DNA of 39,867 nucleotides from an uncultured Opitutia bacterium (GCA_903872425.1 CAIQKQ010000288.1:1-39867); one strand, 5' to 3'; counted from the first letter of the stretch, positions 25,575 through 34,230 are shown. Numbers and translations: made by a program. The notes: generated by a model from the sequence alone, not told the origin.

Positions 25575-25601
25575 CAGTATGCAGGCCGAAGGGGCATACT
25601 G
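25575..25601 (-). promoter_or_regulatory. Hairpin in the leader upstream of cysC
   Basis: CAGTATGC (25575-25582) pairs perfectly with GCATACTG (25594-25601) around an 11-nt GC-rich loop. It is in the 110-bp space between the pseudopilin-like gene and cysC, about 70 nt upstream of the cysC start codon. There is no T tract in the minus direction, so it is not an ordinary terminator. It may be an operator palindrome or part of a structured leader for the cys operon. It does not match a riboswitch that I know. Confidence 0.4.
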
Positions 25602-25615
25602 GCAAGGTCGCGGTA

Positions 25616-26605
25616 TCAATACATGAGCGAGTACCAAAACCAAATAGCAAAAATCACCCCACCCAGTACGGCCGCCAATTGATTCCACCAAACGCCGTTC
25701 CACCGCTCGAACAAGCAGCCGCATCCAAATATAAGGCCAAGCGCAAGAAGCTTCACTGACAACGGCAGCAGCAAGGCTCGCCACCAAGCCACACGGCCAC
25801 GCCAGAGATCACCCGCCGTCGGTGTGTTATCAACAATACGCGTGCCGGGTGGAAGCGCCTCGCGGACATTGCTCGTCGGCTCCGCCGTACTCCATTTGAC
25901 CAACATTGGTTTGAGGCGGTGAAATGTCTTAATGTGCCCGTCAGCAAACAAGATATGGCCCCCCCAATCGCCGTAAGGGCTATCCGCCCGCCATGTGCCG
26001 TCGGGCTGCAAGCCTCGCGTCCACATGATAGGCGTGGCGGGCGGCAATTGTTTCAATGCGGGCAAAAGCGCAACGGTATAGGCCAAGGGTGTAGATTTGA
26101 ATGTTGGATTGAGCTGCCGCAGATCGGCCGGGTTCAAAACACGGGTGATATCGCTGGCAATATTTCCCCGCGCGACATCAATCCGCGAGAACCAAAGCCG
26201 GGCGTCGGTTATCTCACCCGCGCGGGCAAGCTGGGCGGCAAAGGTATATATGTCCGTGAGCGCCTCGGGCGATATAACTTTGCCGGCCGATTCCGCAGCC
26301 TGCCATCCCTGCCCGATGGAGGATAGGTTGGAGGCGTCAACGTTGCGACTTACTTCCTCGACTGTGGCACATAGACAAGGAAACATCGCCGAAAACAAAA
26401 ACCCCATCAGCAGAAATAAGGCCGACACACTCAACACGCGGCGCAACCAAACGAACTTGGGCCAGATCGGGCACGTTGGCGAATCGGGGTTCACGTTGGT
26501 AAGCTCGCACCTTATGGCAACGGTCACAAGCCGAGAAATCTCATCCTTAAGCAGCGAGCCGGGTGGCCGCGTCTGTAAGACCAACACTCTACACGGCCAC
26601 GCCAT
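25616..26605 (-). CDS. Pseudopilin-like (DUF1559-like) membrane protein of unusual layout
   Basis: A 329-residue protein. The segment [15 protein letters not shown] (about 90-104) and the late [20 protein letters not shown] plus ADGHIKTF (about 200-227) resemble the NLxQIG and H-x-DG regions of the planctomycete/verrucomicrobial pseudopilin-like proteins. The usual prepilin N-terminus is missing: instead about 55 residues precede a membrane helix (about 58-80), and two further helices lie at the C-terminus (about 270-292 and 305-327). It starts 19 nt after the exported repeat-like gene, so it belongs to the acyP-ABC cluster. The function is unknown. The start is the ATG at 26605, supported by this short spacing. 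Confidence 0.65.
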   Translation of the reverse strand: MAWPCRVLVLQTRPPGSLLKDEISRLVTVAIRCELTNVNPDSPTCPIWPKFVWLRRVLSVSALFLLMGFLFSAMFPCLCATVEEVSRNVDASNLSSIGQGWQAAESAGKVISPEALTDIYTFAAQLARAGEITDARLWFSRIDVARGNIASDITRVLNPADLRQLNPTFKSTPLAYTVALLPALKQLPPATPIMWTRGLQPDGTWRADSPYGDWGGHILFADGHIKTFHRLKPMLVKWSTAEPTSNVREALPPGTRIVDNTPTAGDLWRGRVAWWRALLLPLSVKLLALGLIFGCGCLFERWNGVWWNQLAAVLGGVIFAIWFWYSLMY

Positions 26606-26624
26606 CTAACTCTCGGAGTCCCGC

Positions 26625-27512
26625 TCACGGCTGGAAGGTTTTCTCCGGTGGCAGGCCCAGCTCTTTTTCCAACTTGCGGATGCGCTCCAGCACGTCGGCA
26701 GCGTGGCCGTCGGCGATTACGTCCGCACTCGGCGGGGGATTTTTTTGGGGCATCCTGGCATATCCGGGGTCGTCCGGCCCCTTGGGTAGCGTGGGGTAAA
26801 GTTTCACCAAGGCGGCATAGGCCTCGCCGGAGCGGCCGGCTTCGGTGAGCAAGATGGGTTGCATGCGCGCGTAGACAAACGGCGCGTCGGGCTGCTCGCC
26901 GGCTACACGGTAACACTCCGCCGCTCGCCCCAACTCGTCGCGCGCTCCGGCCTCATCCCCCGCTTTCAGGCGCCGGGCCAGCATCATGTGGATGAACCCC
27001 ATTTTCGCGTAAAGCGCCGCCGCCTGCGGATGGAACCGCCTTGCCTCCTCCAGAAAATCCAAGCCGAGCCGGACCTGCTCACGGTCAATCTGCGCCTGCC
27101 GGGCCTTTGGCACGACGAACGCACCACCCTCCTCGTCTACCCGCCAGTTGGACATGTCGAGGGCGATCATGTGCCCGCCGTTAAGCCAGAAAAAGAGCGA
27201 GCGCGGATCCACGGCCGTGGCGAGTCGGAGGTTGGCGATGGTCGAAGCGAGCTCCGCGTCCTCCCAGTTCATGGAGGCGTTGAGGTAAATAAAATCTGCC
27301 GCGAGACCACGGAAGCCGCCGAGTAGTCCGAGGCTCACTCCCTGCCCGAGCACGTCGGCCAGCGAACCAAGCCGCAGCTCCGGCTCGTCCTTTTGCAAAT
27401 CTTCCCGGATGGGGCCGTCGAGCGGTCTCACCGCCCAACCGGTGGCGGCGAGCGCGGCCACGACCGCCACCCCAGAGTAAAAGAAGCGAGGTAGCGTGAG
27501 ACTAGATTTCAC
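26625..27512 (-). CDS. Membrane-anchored helical-repeat (TPR-like) protein
   Basis: A 295-residue protein with an N-terminal hydrophobic segment (about 8-26, FFYSGVAVVAALAATGW) that should anchor or export it. The rest is helical, with Ala/Leu-rich pairs such as GLDFLEEARRFHPQAAALYAKMGF and a later ELGRAAECYRVAGEQP, in the style of tetratricopeptide repeats. The C-terminus is a Pro-rich region and a short charged coil. The GTG at 27512 overlaps the end of the permease gene by 11 nt, so translation is probably coupled; the frame upstream of it overlaps the permease. A periplasmic scaffold or binding partner of the ABC transporter is a reasonable guess. Confidence 0.7.
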   Translation of the reverse strand: MKSSLTLPRFFYSGVAVVAALAATGWAVRPLDGPIREDLQKDEPELRLGSLADVLGQGVSLGLLGGFRGLAADFIYLNASMNWEDAELASTIANLRLATAVDPRSLFFWLNGGHMIALDMSNWRVDEEGGAFVVPKARQAQIDREQVRLGLDFLEEARRFHPQAAALYAKMGFIHMMLARRLKAGDEAGARDELGRAAECYRVAGEQPDAPFVYARMQPILLTEAGRSGEAYAALVKLYPTLPKGPDDPGYARMPQKNPPPSADVIADGHAADVLERIRKLEKELGLPPEKTFQP

Positions 27513-28356
27513 GGCGACGGAAACTAAACACGGCGAGTAGGCCGAAGACCACGATGTAGACGAAAGCGTAGGCCCCGGCGCGAAGCGCCAGCGTCGCATC
27601 TAGCCCGGACGGCTTACCGAGCTGCTCGGCGAGGTTGAAAAGTTGGAAGTCGGGGAACAGCCGTGCGAAAGTCTCCACCAACAGCCGCAGCGGGAGCGAG
27701 GTGAGCTTAGCATAGGAGTGGTGGGCGATGTGTTGTAGGTGGCAAATGACCAGAACGAAGAACCCCATAACCACGCTGAAGAGGTTGGTGTTGGAAAAAC
27801 TGGCAATGAGCAGCGTCATCATCGCTAGCACGCCGAACTTCAGCCATTGCAGCACACAGACGATAACGACCTCGCCGAGCAGGATACGGCCGCCGTGCAG
27901 AAACGTACCGGGGTTCGCTGCCAGCAACGCGCCCGTGCGCAACCAAAGCAGCCCGACGAGCAGCCCCGTCAGCAGCGTACAAAACACGCCGACCACGGCC
28001 CACACACCGAGGAATTTTCCTAAGACAAACTCCGCGCGCCACACCGGCTTGGCCAGCAAGGTGAGCGCGGTGCGGTTCTCGATTTCGCTAAAAAAAAGCT
28101 GCGCCGTCGCCGTGATCGTGAGCGCCGAGCCGAAGAAGACCAGCGCGCCCTGGCCGAAATCGAGGAGGAACTTGAGCGACGCCGCGCCAAGGTCGGGTCC
28201 GAAGTCGAAGCTCTGAAAAAACTGCGCCCCGCCCACCAGCGCGGCTGCCACCACGACGAGAAACAGGAACAACCGCTGACGCACCGCCTCGAGGAAGGTG
28301 TTGCCCGCGATGAGGCTCATGCGCCCCCAGGAAAACGGCACCCGCGCCGGGTTCAC
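27502..28356 (-). CDS. ABC-2-type transporter permease
   Basis: A 284-residue membrane protein with about six helices; its NTFLEAVRQRLFLFL and FSEIENRTALTLLAKPVWRAEFVLGKFLG segments are typical of ABC-2 permeases (the latter contains the coupling helix after the first transmembrane helix). The start is set at the GTG at 28356, because AGGAGG lies 7 nt upstream and the GTG overlaps the ATPase stop codon as GTGA. An ATG at 28320 (MSLIAGNTF) is an alternative that removes 12 residues. With the ATPase it should form an exporter; the substrate is unknown. It overlaps the repeat-like gene at its 3' end. Confidence 0.85.
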   Translation of the reverse strand: MNPARVPFSWGRMSLIAGNTFLEAVRQRLFLFLVVVAAALVGGAQFFQSFDFGPDLGAASLKFLLDFGQGALVFFGSALTITATAQLFFSEIENRTALTLLAKPVWRAEFVLGKFLGVWAVVGVFCTLLTGLLVGLLWLRTGALLAANPGTFLHGGRILLGEVVIVCVLQWLKFGVLAMMTLLIASFSNTNLFSVVMGFFVLVICHLQHIAHHSYAKLTSLPLRLLVETFARLFPDFQLFNLAEQLGKPSGLDATLALRAGAYAFVYIVVFGLLAVFSFRRREI

Positions 28357-29237
28357 GGGCGGGCCTCCTGTTCGGCCCGCGCCACCTCGCGCAGAAAAAT
28401 TTCGTCCAGCCGTGCACGCGGCTGCTCGATGGACTCCAACGCCCGACCGCGTGCCGCGAGCCATGCACGCAGCTCGTCCAGCTCGGCCGGTGGCAACGAC
28501 TCGACGATGAGCGCCTGCCGGTCGCGACGGCCGACAAGTTCGGCGACCGCTCCTTCCAGGATGAGTTTTCCGCGGTCGAGGATGGCGATGCGGTCGCACA
28601 CATCCTCGATCTGTGCGAGCAGATGCGACGTGATGAGCACCGTGCGCCCCTCGGACTTGAGCCGCAAAATCATCTGGGAGATGTCCGCCGAACCGGCCGG
28701 GTCCACCCCAGCTGTTGGCTCGTCGAGGATAACAAGGCGCGGGTCGTGGACGAGGGCCTGCGCGAGGCCGACGCGTTGCAACATACCCTTCGAATACGTC
28801 CCCACGCGGCGCGCCGCCGCGCCCGTCAGCCCGACCCAGTCTAGCACTTCACGCACCCGCGTATCGAGTCGCGCGCGCGGCACCCCGCACACCCGGGCGT
28901 AAAACCGCACCAGCTCCGCCCCGCTCAGGTAGCGGTAAAAATACGGGGCCTCCGGCAGGTAGCCGACGTTGCGCCGCGATTCCACCTGCGCACTCGGCAC
29001 GCCCACCACACGGCACTCGCCGATAGTCGGCTCCAGTAGGCCGAGGATGATCTTGATCGTGGTGCTCTTGCCCGAGCCGTTCGGCCCGAGCAGGCCGAAC
29101 ACCTGCCCGGCCGGCACGTCGAGCGTGAGGTTGTCCACCGCGCGCAGCTTGAGGCCGCGCAGGCCGACGGGGAAATCCTTCGTCACGCCGCGCAGCTCGA
29201 TGGCGGCCGAGGGGGCAGTGGCGGCGTCGTGACTCAT
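28353..29237 (-). CDS. ABC transporter ATP-binding protein
   Basis: A 294-residue ATPase of the ABC-2 exporter class. The Walker A is LLGPNGSGKSTTIK (49-62), the signature YSKGMLQRVGLAQAL (about 140-154, with SKGMLQR as the degenerate LSGGQ common in this class), and the Walker B RLVILDEPTAGVDPAG. A C-terminal extension (about 225-294) fits the regulatory domain of ABC-2 ATPases. Its ATG overlaps the acylphosphatase stop codon as ATGA, and its own stop codon overlaps the permease GTG, so acyP-ATPase-permease are tightly coupled. Confidence 0.93.
   Translation of the reverse strand: MSHDAATAPSAAIELRGVTKDFPVGLRGLKLRAVDNLTLDVPAGQVFGLLGPNGSGKSTTIKIILGLLEPTIGECRVVGVPSAQVESRRNVGYLPEAPYFYRYLSGAELVRFYARVCGVPRARLDTRVREVLDWVGLTGAAARRVGTYSKGMLQRVGLAQALVHDPRLVILDEPTAGVDPAGSADISQMILRLKSEGRTVLITSHLLAQIEDVCDRIAILDRGKLILEGAVAELVGRRDRQALIVESLPPAELDELRAWLAARGRALESIEQPRARLDEIFLREVARAEQEARP
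28364..28369 (-). promoter_or_regulatory. AGGAGG ribosome binding site of the ABC permease gene
   Basis: A perfect AGGAGG on the minus strand lies 7 nt before the GTG at 28356, inside the end of the ATPase gene. It decides between the GTG and the ATG at 28320 for the permease, and it stands out because most genes in this window have no clear Shine-Dalgarno sequence. Confidence 0.65.
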
Positions 29238-29509
29238 TGGATGGAAAACCCTCGAAATTGCGGCGCGCGCCGCGCGGTCAGGCGCTCGGCCTTGCGCACG
29301 AAGCCATTCATCCGCTCCTGCACCGCCGTGACAAACGCCTCAATCTCGCCCGGCGCACCCTCTGCTTCGAGCCGCACGCGGCCGTCGGCGAGATTGGTCA
29401 CAAACCCGGCGACCTCATACTCCCTCGCGACCTGCGCGGCCGTATAGCGGAAGCCCACTCCTTGCACGCGGCCGGAGAAAAATACCGTCTCATGTTGCAC
29501 CTCGGACAT
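29234..29509 (-). CDS. acyP: Acylphosphatase
   Basis: A 91-residue acylphosphatase that hydrolyses acyl phosphates such as acetyl phosphate and carbamoyl phosphate. The signature FSGRVQGVGFRYTA (11-24) contains the catalytic Arg of the phosphate loop, and the expected Asn is in FVTNLADGRVRLEAEG (about 36-51). The length is that of the family. Its stop codon overlaps the ABC ATPase start as ATGA. No reason for linking acylphosphatase with an ABC exporter is known to me; the coupling may only reflect co-regulation. Confidence 0.92.
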   Translation of the reverse strand: MSEVQHETVFFSGRVQGVGFRYTAAQVAREYEVAGFVTNLADGRVRLEAEGAPGEIEAFVTAVQERMNGFVRKAERLTARRAPQFRGFSIQ

Positions 29510-29573
29510 GGCGGAAACGTGCGCAGCGAATGAGCAAGTTCAACCAATAAAACCACCACCGACCGGCGCGGCC

Positions 29574-30533
29574 TCAGCGACGCCGCGCCCGGCGACTCAA
29601 CGCTAGCCCCAGTGCGCCTAACGCGGCCACCCACCCAAATGTGGCCGGTTCGGGAATCGCGGTGAGCGACCAGCCGATGTCATCCAGACCGGCAAAATCG
29701 AGCGTGGTGAAAAATTTCCGCGAACCGGTCGTGAGCGAGGGATCCATCGCGGCTTCCTGCGCCGTCAGGGTACCGACGAGTGTGCTCATCGTGCCCTCGG
29801 CCCAGTGGTCGAGCCCGGCGTTAAGTGTGACGTTGCCGCCGTTGGCGAGTACACTGTTCACTCCGGTGAACGCGCCACCCGAGACCAAGTTATCCCATGA
29901 ATCGGCCGTGCCGAGGCCGAGCAAGTGGCCGAGCTCATGCACGGCCACCGAGTAGAAGTCGTTTTGCCCGGTGAACGTCTCCACCGTCGAAGGGTTGCTG
30001 TCGAAATACCAATTTGTTAGCGAATCAAACGCTAACGAGCCGCCCCACGGCCCGAAATCCGTGCGTGAGGCCTGGGCCAGCAGTGCTCCGGCCTGTCCGC
30101 GGCCGACGACCGTGTCCACAAAGCCCTGCGTTCCACCCACCGAAAAGCCGCCCGGCCCACCCAGTCCAATCGTTGAGCCAGGCAGATCAGACGCGCCGAC
30201 ATAGACGATAATCGTATTAAGATCCACTAGCAGATTGGATACACTGATATTTGTACCTGTGTCGGACGGGTTGAAGGTCACCGCTGTCCAAGAGTTGACG
30301 CCACCCGGCGTGATCGCGTCGAGCGTGTCGGTAATCCGCGAGGTGAAGACCGTGGCCGCGTCTTCGAGCAGCGTGCGGCGGCCAATGTTACCCCCGCTAA
30401 AAAAGCCCGAGGTGTCGAAACTGTAATCAAATTGGAACGCCACCGTCGCCCGCGCCACTGACGTGGTCAGCTGGAGAGCGCCAGCAGCAAGCAGTAGGCC
30501 GGACAACCGGCTGAGCTGTCGAATCGACTTCAT
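29574..30533 (-). CDS. Exported matrixin-like metalloprotease-like protein with PEP-CTERM tail
   Basis: A 319-residue protein with a signal peptide (about 1-29, ending SVARA) and a C-terminal PEP-CTERM sorting tail: IPEPATFGW (293-301), a hydrophobic helix and a basic end RRARRR. Such tails are recognised by exosortase/EpsH and link the protein to extracellular polysaccharide. The middle has HELGHLLGLGTADSW (199-213), the metzincin zinc helix. The third zinc ligand normally at the eleventh position (H in HExxHxxGxxH) is Thr209 here; His243 in LDHWAEGT, or Asp211, may substitute. AAMDP (261-265) may be the Met-turn. It is alone on the minus strand, divergent from proA. Proteolysis is inferred. 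Confidence 0.87.
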   Translation of the reverse strand: MKSIRQLSRLSGLLLAAGALQLTTSVARATVAFQFDYSFDTSGFFSGGNIGRRTLLEDAATVFTSRITDTLDAITPGGVNSWTAVTFNPSDTGTNISVSNLLVDLNTIIVYVGASDLPGSTIGLGGPGGFSVGGTQGFVDTVVGRGQAGALLAQASRTDFGPWGGSLAFDSLTNWYFDSNPSTVETFTGQNDFYSVAVHELGHLLGLGTADSWDNLVSGGAFTGVNSVLANGGNVTLNAGLDHWAEGTMSTLVGTLTAQEAAMDPSLTTGSRKFFTTLDFAGLDDIGWSLTAIPEPATFGWVAALGALGLALSRRARRR

Positions 30534-30662
30534 TAGTTATTGCAGATTTTTTGCCTGATTATTGGCTTCGTGCAAGGTCAAAAACGGCGAAACACCCGCC
30601 GAATCTCCATGCGTATCGCCGGTTGAAAAAACTGTCGTTTAGTCCAGCAACATGGTTTCTTT

Positions 30663-31943
30663 ATGCCGATGACCGCAGATCCTGCCAGCCTCGTCACCGA
30701 CCTCGCGCGGCGCGCCCGCGCGGCATCACTCGCACTCGTCACCGCGCCGACCGCGGTAAAAAACGCTGCGCTCGCCCAGTTGGCTGACCTGCTCGACGCC
30801 TCGCACGCTGACCTGCTTGCGGCCAACACCCGTGACCTCGCCTCACCTGAAGCCGCGGCCCTTACGACCGCTGGTCGGGAACGCCTCACCCTTACGACCG
30901 CCAAGCTCGCCCAACTCGCCCAATCCGTTCGCGAGGTGATCGCCCTACCCGACCCCGTCGGCGAGTTGCTGGACGACCGCACGCGACCCAACGGCCTCCG
31001 TATCCGCCAAGTCCGCGTCCCCATCGGTGTTATCGCTATCATTTACGAAGCGCGGCCCAATGTTACCGTGGATTGCGCCATCCTCTGCCTGAAATCTGGC
31101 AACGCCGCCATCCTACGCGGCGGCAGCGAGTGCTTCCACACCAACACCGCGCTCGCCGAGATCATCTCGCGTTCGCTCGCAGCCGCCGGCTTGCCGGCCG
31201 ACGCCGTCCAGCTCATTCCCACGACCGACCGCGTCGCTCTGGCGCACTTACTCAAGCTCGACACCCTCATCCACTGCGTCATTCCACGCGGCGGCGAAAG
31301 CCTTATCCGCTTCGTTGCGGAAAACTCCACCATCCCGGTCATCAAACACTATACCGGGGTATGCTTCGTCTATGTGGACCGCGACGCCGACCCCGATCTC
31401 GCGGAAAAAATTCTCCTCAACGCCAAAGTCTCCCGCCCCGGAGTCTGCAACGCCACCGAACAGCTCCTCGTCCACGCCGCAGTTGCCGAAACGATGCTCC
31501 CGCGCCTTGCCTCCGCGCTTCTGGGCCAAGGGGTCCAGCTCCGCTGCGACCCCGCCGCCGCCGCCATTCTCGAGCGCTCCAAGCTCGCACACACCGATGC
31601 GACACCCGCCGACTACACCGCCGAGTTTCTCGGCCTTACCCTCGCCATCCGTATTGTCGGCTCACTCGAAGTAGCTATCGCCACCATCAACCACGATGGC
31701 TCCGCACACACTGATGCCATCGTAACCCGCGACTCCGCCGCCGCCGCCCGCTTTCAGGCCGCCGTAGACAGCGCTGTAGTCCTCTGGAACGCCAGCACCC
31801 GCTTCAACGACGGCTTTGAGTTCGGCTTCGGCGCCGAGATCGGTATTAGCACCGACCGTCTCCACGCCCGCGGCCCGATGGGACTTCGTGAGCTCTGCAG
31901 CTACAAATACCTTATCGAAGGCAGCGGCCAGATCAGAAATTGA
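30663..31943 (+). CDS. proA: Gamma-glutamyl phosphate reductase
   Basis: A 426-residue aldehyde-dehydrogenase-fold enzyme that reduces glutamyl phosphate to glutamate semialdehyde in proline synthesis. The catalytic Cys262 is in KVSRPGVCNATEQLLVH, and other ProA segments are GVIAIIYEARPNVTVD, LKSGNAAILRGGSE, IHCVIPRGGESLI and the C-terminal FGFGAEIGISTDRLHARGP. Its length agrees with E. coli ProA (417). A 13-bp direct repeat (CCCTTACGACCGC near 30868 and 30891) lies in a variable region. The cupin gene follows after 15 bp. No proB is in the window. Confidence 0.97.
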   Translation: MPMTADPASLVTDLARRARAASLALVTAPTAVKNAALAQLADLLDASHADLLAANTRDLASPEAAALTTAGRERLTLTTAKLAQLAQSVREVIALPDPVGELLDDRTRPNGLRIRQVRVPIGVIAIIYEARPNVTVDCAILCLKSGNAAILRGGSECFHTNTALAEIISRSLAAAGLPADAVQLIPTTDRVALAHLLKLDTLIHCVIPRGGESLIRFVAENSTIPVIKHYTGVCFVYVDRDADPDLAEKILLNAKVSRPGVCNATEQLLVHAAVAETMLPRLASALLGQGVQLRCDPAAAAILERSKLAHTDATPADYTAEFLGLTLAIRIVGSLEVAIATINHDGSAHTDAIVTRDSAAAARFQAAVDSAVVLWNASTRFNDGFEFGFGAEIGISTDRLHARGPMGLRELCSYKYLIEGSGQIRN

Positions 31944-31958
31944 GCGGGTCGGTTTCCT

Positions 31959-32315
31959 ATGCCCACGCTCCTCGCCACTCCATCTGTCATCAACGCCGCC
32001 GGGCAGCCATCGAAAACAATTGAGGAATTCGTCGGCCGCGTAAACTCGCGCACCGACGCTCTCAGCGTCGCCCGCATGACCAGCCCCGCCGGTTGGTCAG
32101 AGCCGGGGCAAACGCCTGAATTTGACGAGTTTACCGTCGTGCTCCGCGGTACGCTGCGCGTCGAATCGGAAGCCACCACGCTTGACGTCGTTGCGGGCCA
32201 AGCCGTCATCGCACACAAAGGCGAATGGGTCCGCTACAGCACACCACAAGGTGCAGAATACATCGCCGTCTGCCTCCCCGCCTTCTCACCCGCGACCGTA
32301 CGGCGCGATCCGTAA
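31959..32315 (+). CDS. Cupin-domain protein
   Basis: A 118-residue single cupin. The barrel core is visible as FTVVLRGTLRVESEATTLDVVAGQAVIAHKG (about 58-88), the second cupin motif with its Gly and the turn before it. The first motif is weak (PGQTPEFDEFTVVL), and two of the usual metal-binding histidines are replaced, so the metal site may be absent. Many such small cupins bind sugars or act as cofactor-free regulators, but no substrate can be assigned. It begins 15 nt after proA and is probably in the same transcript. Confidence 0.8.
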   Translation: MPTLLATPSVINAAGQPSKTIEEFVGRVNSRTDALSVARMTSPAGWSEPGQTPEFDEFTVVLRGTLRVESEATTLDVVAGQAVIAHKGEWVRYSTPQGAEYIAVCLPAFSPATVRRDP

Positions 32316-32401
32316 TCGGCCTCAGTGTTTGGTGAGATTTACTTTTCGGCCGCACCACCACGCATTGACACCTGTCTGGCGCACGAAAGATTGACCGCCG
32401 C

Positions 32402-33085
32402 TTGCCCAGCCTTAGCCAACTGCTCGCCGCCCATCCGGTCGTGCTCCTGCTCGACTCCGCCTCCGCGCGCGTGCAAGTCGGGCTTTGGCCGGGTAGCGGC
32501 AAGGTGCCGCGCTGGAGCACGCGTGACGAGGAAGCGGGCAAAGGTTTGTTTGCGTGCGTCGAAGAACTATTCGACGCGAGCGGGTGCGGCTTCGCGGACG
32601 TGAACGCGTGCATCTTTTGCGAAGGCCCTGGCTCCGTGCTTGGCGTACGGACCGCCGCCGCCGCACTACGCGCGTGGGGTGTGCTCCATCCCGTGCCGGT
32701 GTTCGCGTTCCAAAGCCTCGCACTTGTCGCCTCCGCGCTTGGCGACCCGGCCGCCAACGTGATTGCTGACGCGCGCCGTGACTCGTGGCACGTGGCGCGG
32801 CTCGGTGCGCCACTGCGCCGTGTGCCTACGGCGGAGCTTGCGGGCGATCTCGTACTGCCAGAGCATTTTCGTCACTGGACGCCACTACCCGCGGGCGTCC
32901 GCCGCACCCCCTACGATCTCGCAGCGCTGCTGCCACGCGCGACCGACGCGGACCTGTTTCACGCCACCGCCACGCCCGACGCCTTCCTGCACGAAGAGCC
33001 AACATATGCGATGTGGACACCGCAAGTTCACCAAGCGGAAGAGCGCAACAGAATTGCGCCCCTGCAATCCTCGCCTGCCCGATGA
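32402..33085 (+). CDS. tsaB: TsaB-like protein (tRNA threonylcarbamoyladenosine synthesis)
   Basis: A 227-residue protein related to TsaB, the scaffold partner of TsaD in making the t6A modification of tRNAs. The N-terminal strand VVLLLDSASARVQVGLW (13-29) matches TsaB's DTST-type loop, and CEGPGSVLGVRTAAAALRAW (about 72-91) keeps the GPGSFTGLR signature in a degenerate form. The C-terminal half is poorly conserved, as is usual for TsaB. The start is a TTG at 32402; no ATG or GTG is in frame before the previous stop codon, so it is either a rare start or the true start is a CTG upstream. It overlaps alr by ATGA. Confidence 0.8.
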   Translation: MPSLSQLLAAHPVVLLLDSASARVQVGLWPGSGKVPRWSTRDEEAGKGLFACVEELFDASGCGFADVNACIFCEGPGSVLGVRTAAAALRAWGVLHPVPVFAFQSLALVASALGDPAANVIADARRDSWHVARLGAPLRRVPTAELAGDLVLPEHFRHWTPLPAGVRRTPYDLAALLPRATDADLFHATATPDAFLHEEPTYAMWTPQVHQAEERNRIAPLQSSPAR

Positions 33086-34230
33086 GTGCCAACGATCGAG
33101 CCTCCGCCCGATGCTGGGCCGACGTAAACCTCGCCGCACTTGAGCGCAACGTGCGGCTTATCCGCGCCTCGCTGCCTGCACGCATGAGCTACATCGCCGT
33201 CGTGAAGGCTGATGCCTACGGCCACGGCCTCCCGCAAATCGCCGGGCGGCTGATGCACGCCGGGGTAGACATCTTTGGCGTCGCCAACCTCGCCGAGGCC
33301 GTCGCGCTGCGCGAGACCGGCGCGGACTGGCCGGTACTGCTCCTCAGCCCGCTTCTACCCAGTGAGGACCGCCGGGCTGCCGAGCACGGGTTCGCGGCGA
33401 CCGTGTCCTCCACCGAAGAGGTTGTGCGCCTCGACACCGCCGGCGCGACTGCAGGCCGACTGGTCACCGTGCACCTGAAAATTGATACCGGCATGGGCCG
33501 ACTCGGCGTGTGGCACGAAGACGCGCCCGCTTTGTGGGAGAAAATCGCGCGCGCGCCGCACCTGCGAGCCGCCGGCGTGCTCACCCATTTCGCTAGCCCC
33601 GACGACGACCCCGCGTTTACCGCCGAGCAGCGCGGTCGTTTTCTCGCCGCGCTCGAGCGCTGCCCCGGCCTCAACCCCGCCGCGCTGCTCGTCCACGCCG
33701 ACAACAGCGCCGGCCTCGAGACCATCGCTGAGGGCGGCCCGTTCAACGCTGTACGCGTGGGCCTACTGCAATTCGGCGTGCTTCCGCGCGCCGGCTCGTT
33801 GCTCGCAACGGTGCGCGCGGAGCCGGTACTCAGTTTTCGCGCACGCGTGGGCCTCGTGAAAAAATTACCGGCCGACGCGAGCGTGAGCTACGGGCGTACG
33901 CACACACTACGGCGCGACTCCACTGTCGCAGTACTCACCGCCGGTTACGGCGACGGCGTGCCGCGCGCCGCAAGCAACCGCGCGTCGGTGCTCGTGCGCG
34001 GACAACGCTGTCCCGTGCTCGGTCGCGTGACCATGGACCAGACGATCGTGGATGTGACAGACGCGCCGGGCGTGACCGTCAATGACGAGGCGGTCCTCAT
34101 TGGCCGACAGGCCGGTGCGGAAATTTCGCTCTCCGAGTTCAGCCAATGGGCCGGCACGATCCCGTGGGAGACGCTCTGCGCGATCACGAAACGCGTGCCG
34201 CGCTTTTACCACGGCGGACTAGGCCTGTGA
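33082..34230 (+). CDS. alr: Alanine racemase
   Basis: A 382-residue PLP enzyme that makes D-alanine for peptidoglycan. The cofactor lysine is Lys42 in VVKADAYGHG (40-49). The second catalytic residue is Tyr270 in SYGRTHTL (269-276). GYGDGVPR and LGRVTMDQTIVDV are typical of the family. The ATG at 33082 overlaps the tsaB stop codon as ATGA, so translation is coupled. A longer upstream frame lies within tsaB and is not real. Convergent with the LOG-fusion gene; the 40 bp between them hold only a weak hairpin. Confidence 0.96.
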   Translation: MSANDRASARCWADVNLAALERNVRLIRASLPARMSYIAVVKADAYGHGLPQIAGRLMHAGVDIFGVANLAEAVALRETGADWPVLLLSPLLPSEDRRAAEHGFAATVSSTEEVVRLDTAGATAGRLVTVHLKIDTGMGRLGVWHEDAPALWEKIARAPHLRAAGVLTHFASPDDDPAFTAEQRGRFLAALERCPGLNPAALLVHADNSAGLETIAEGGPFNAVRVGLLQFGVLPRAGSLLATVRAEPVLSFRARVGLVKKLPADASVSYGRTHTLRRDSTVAVLTAGYGDGVPRAASNRASVLVRGQRCPVLGRVTMDQTIVDVTDAPGVTVNDEAVLIGRQAGAEISLSEFSQWAGTIPWETLCAITKRVPRFYHGGLGL

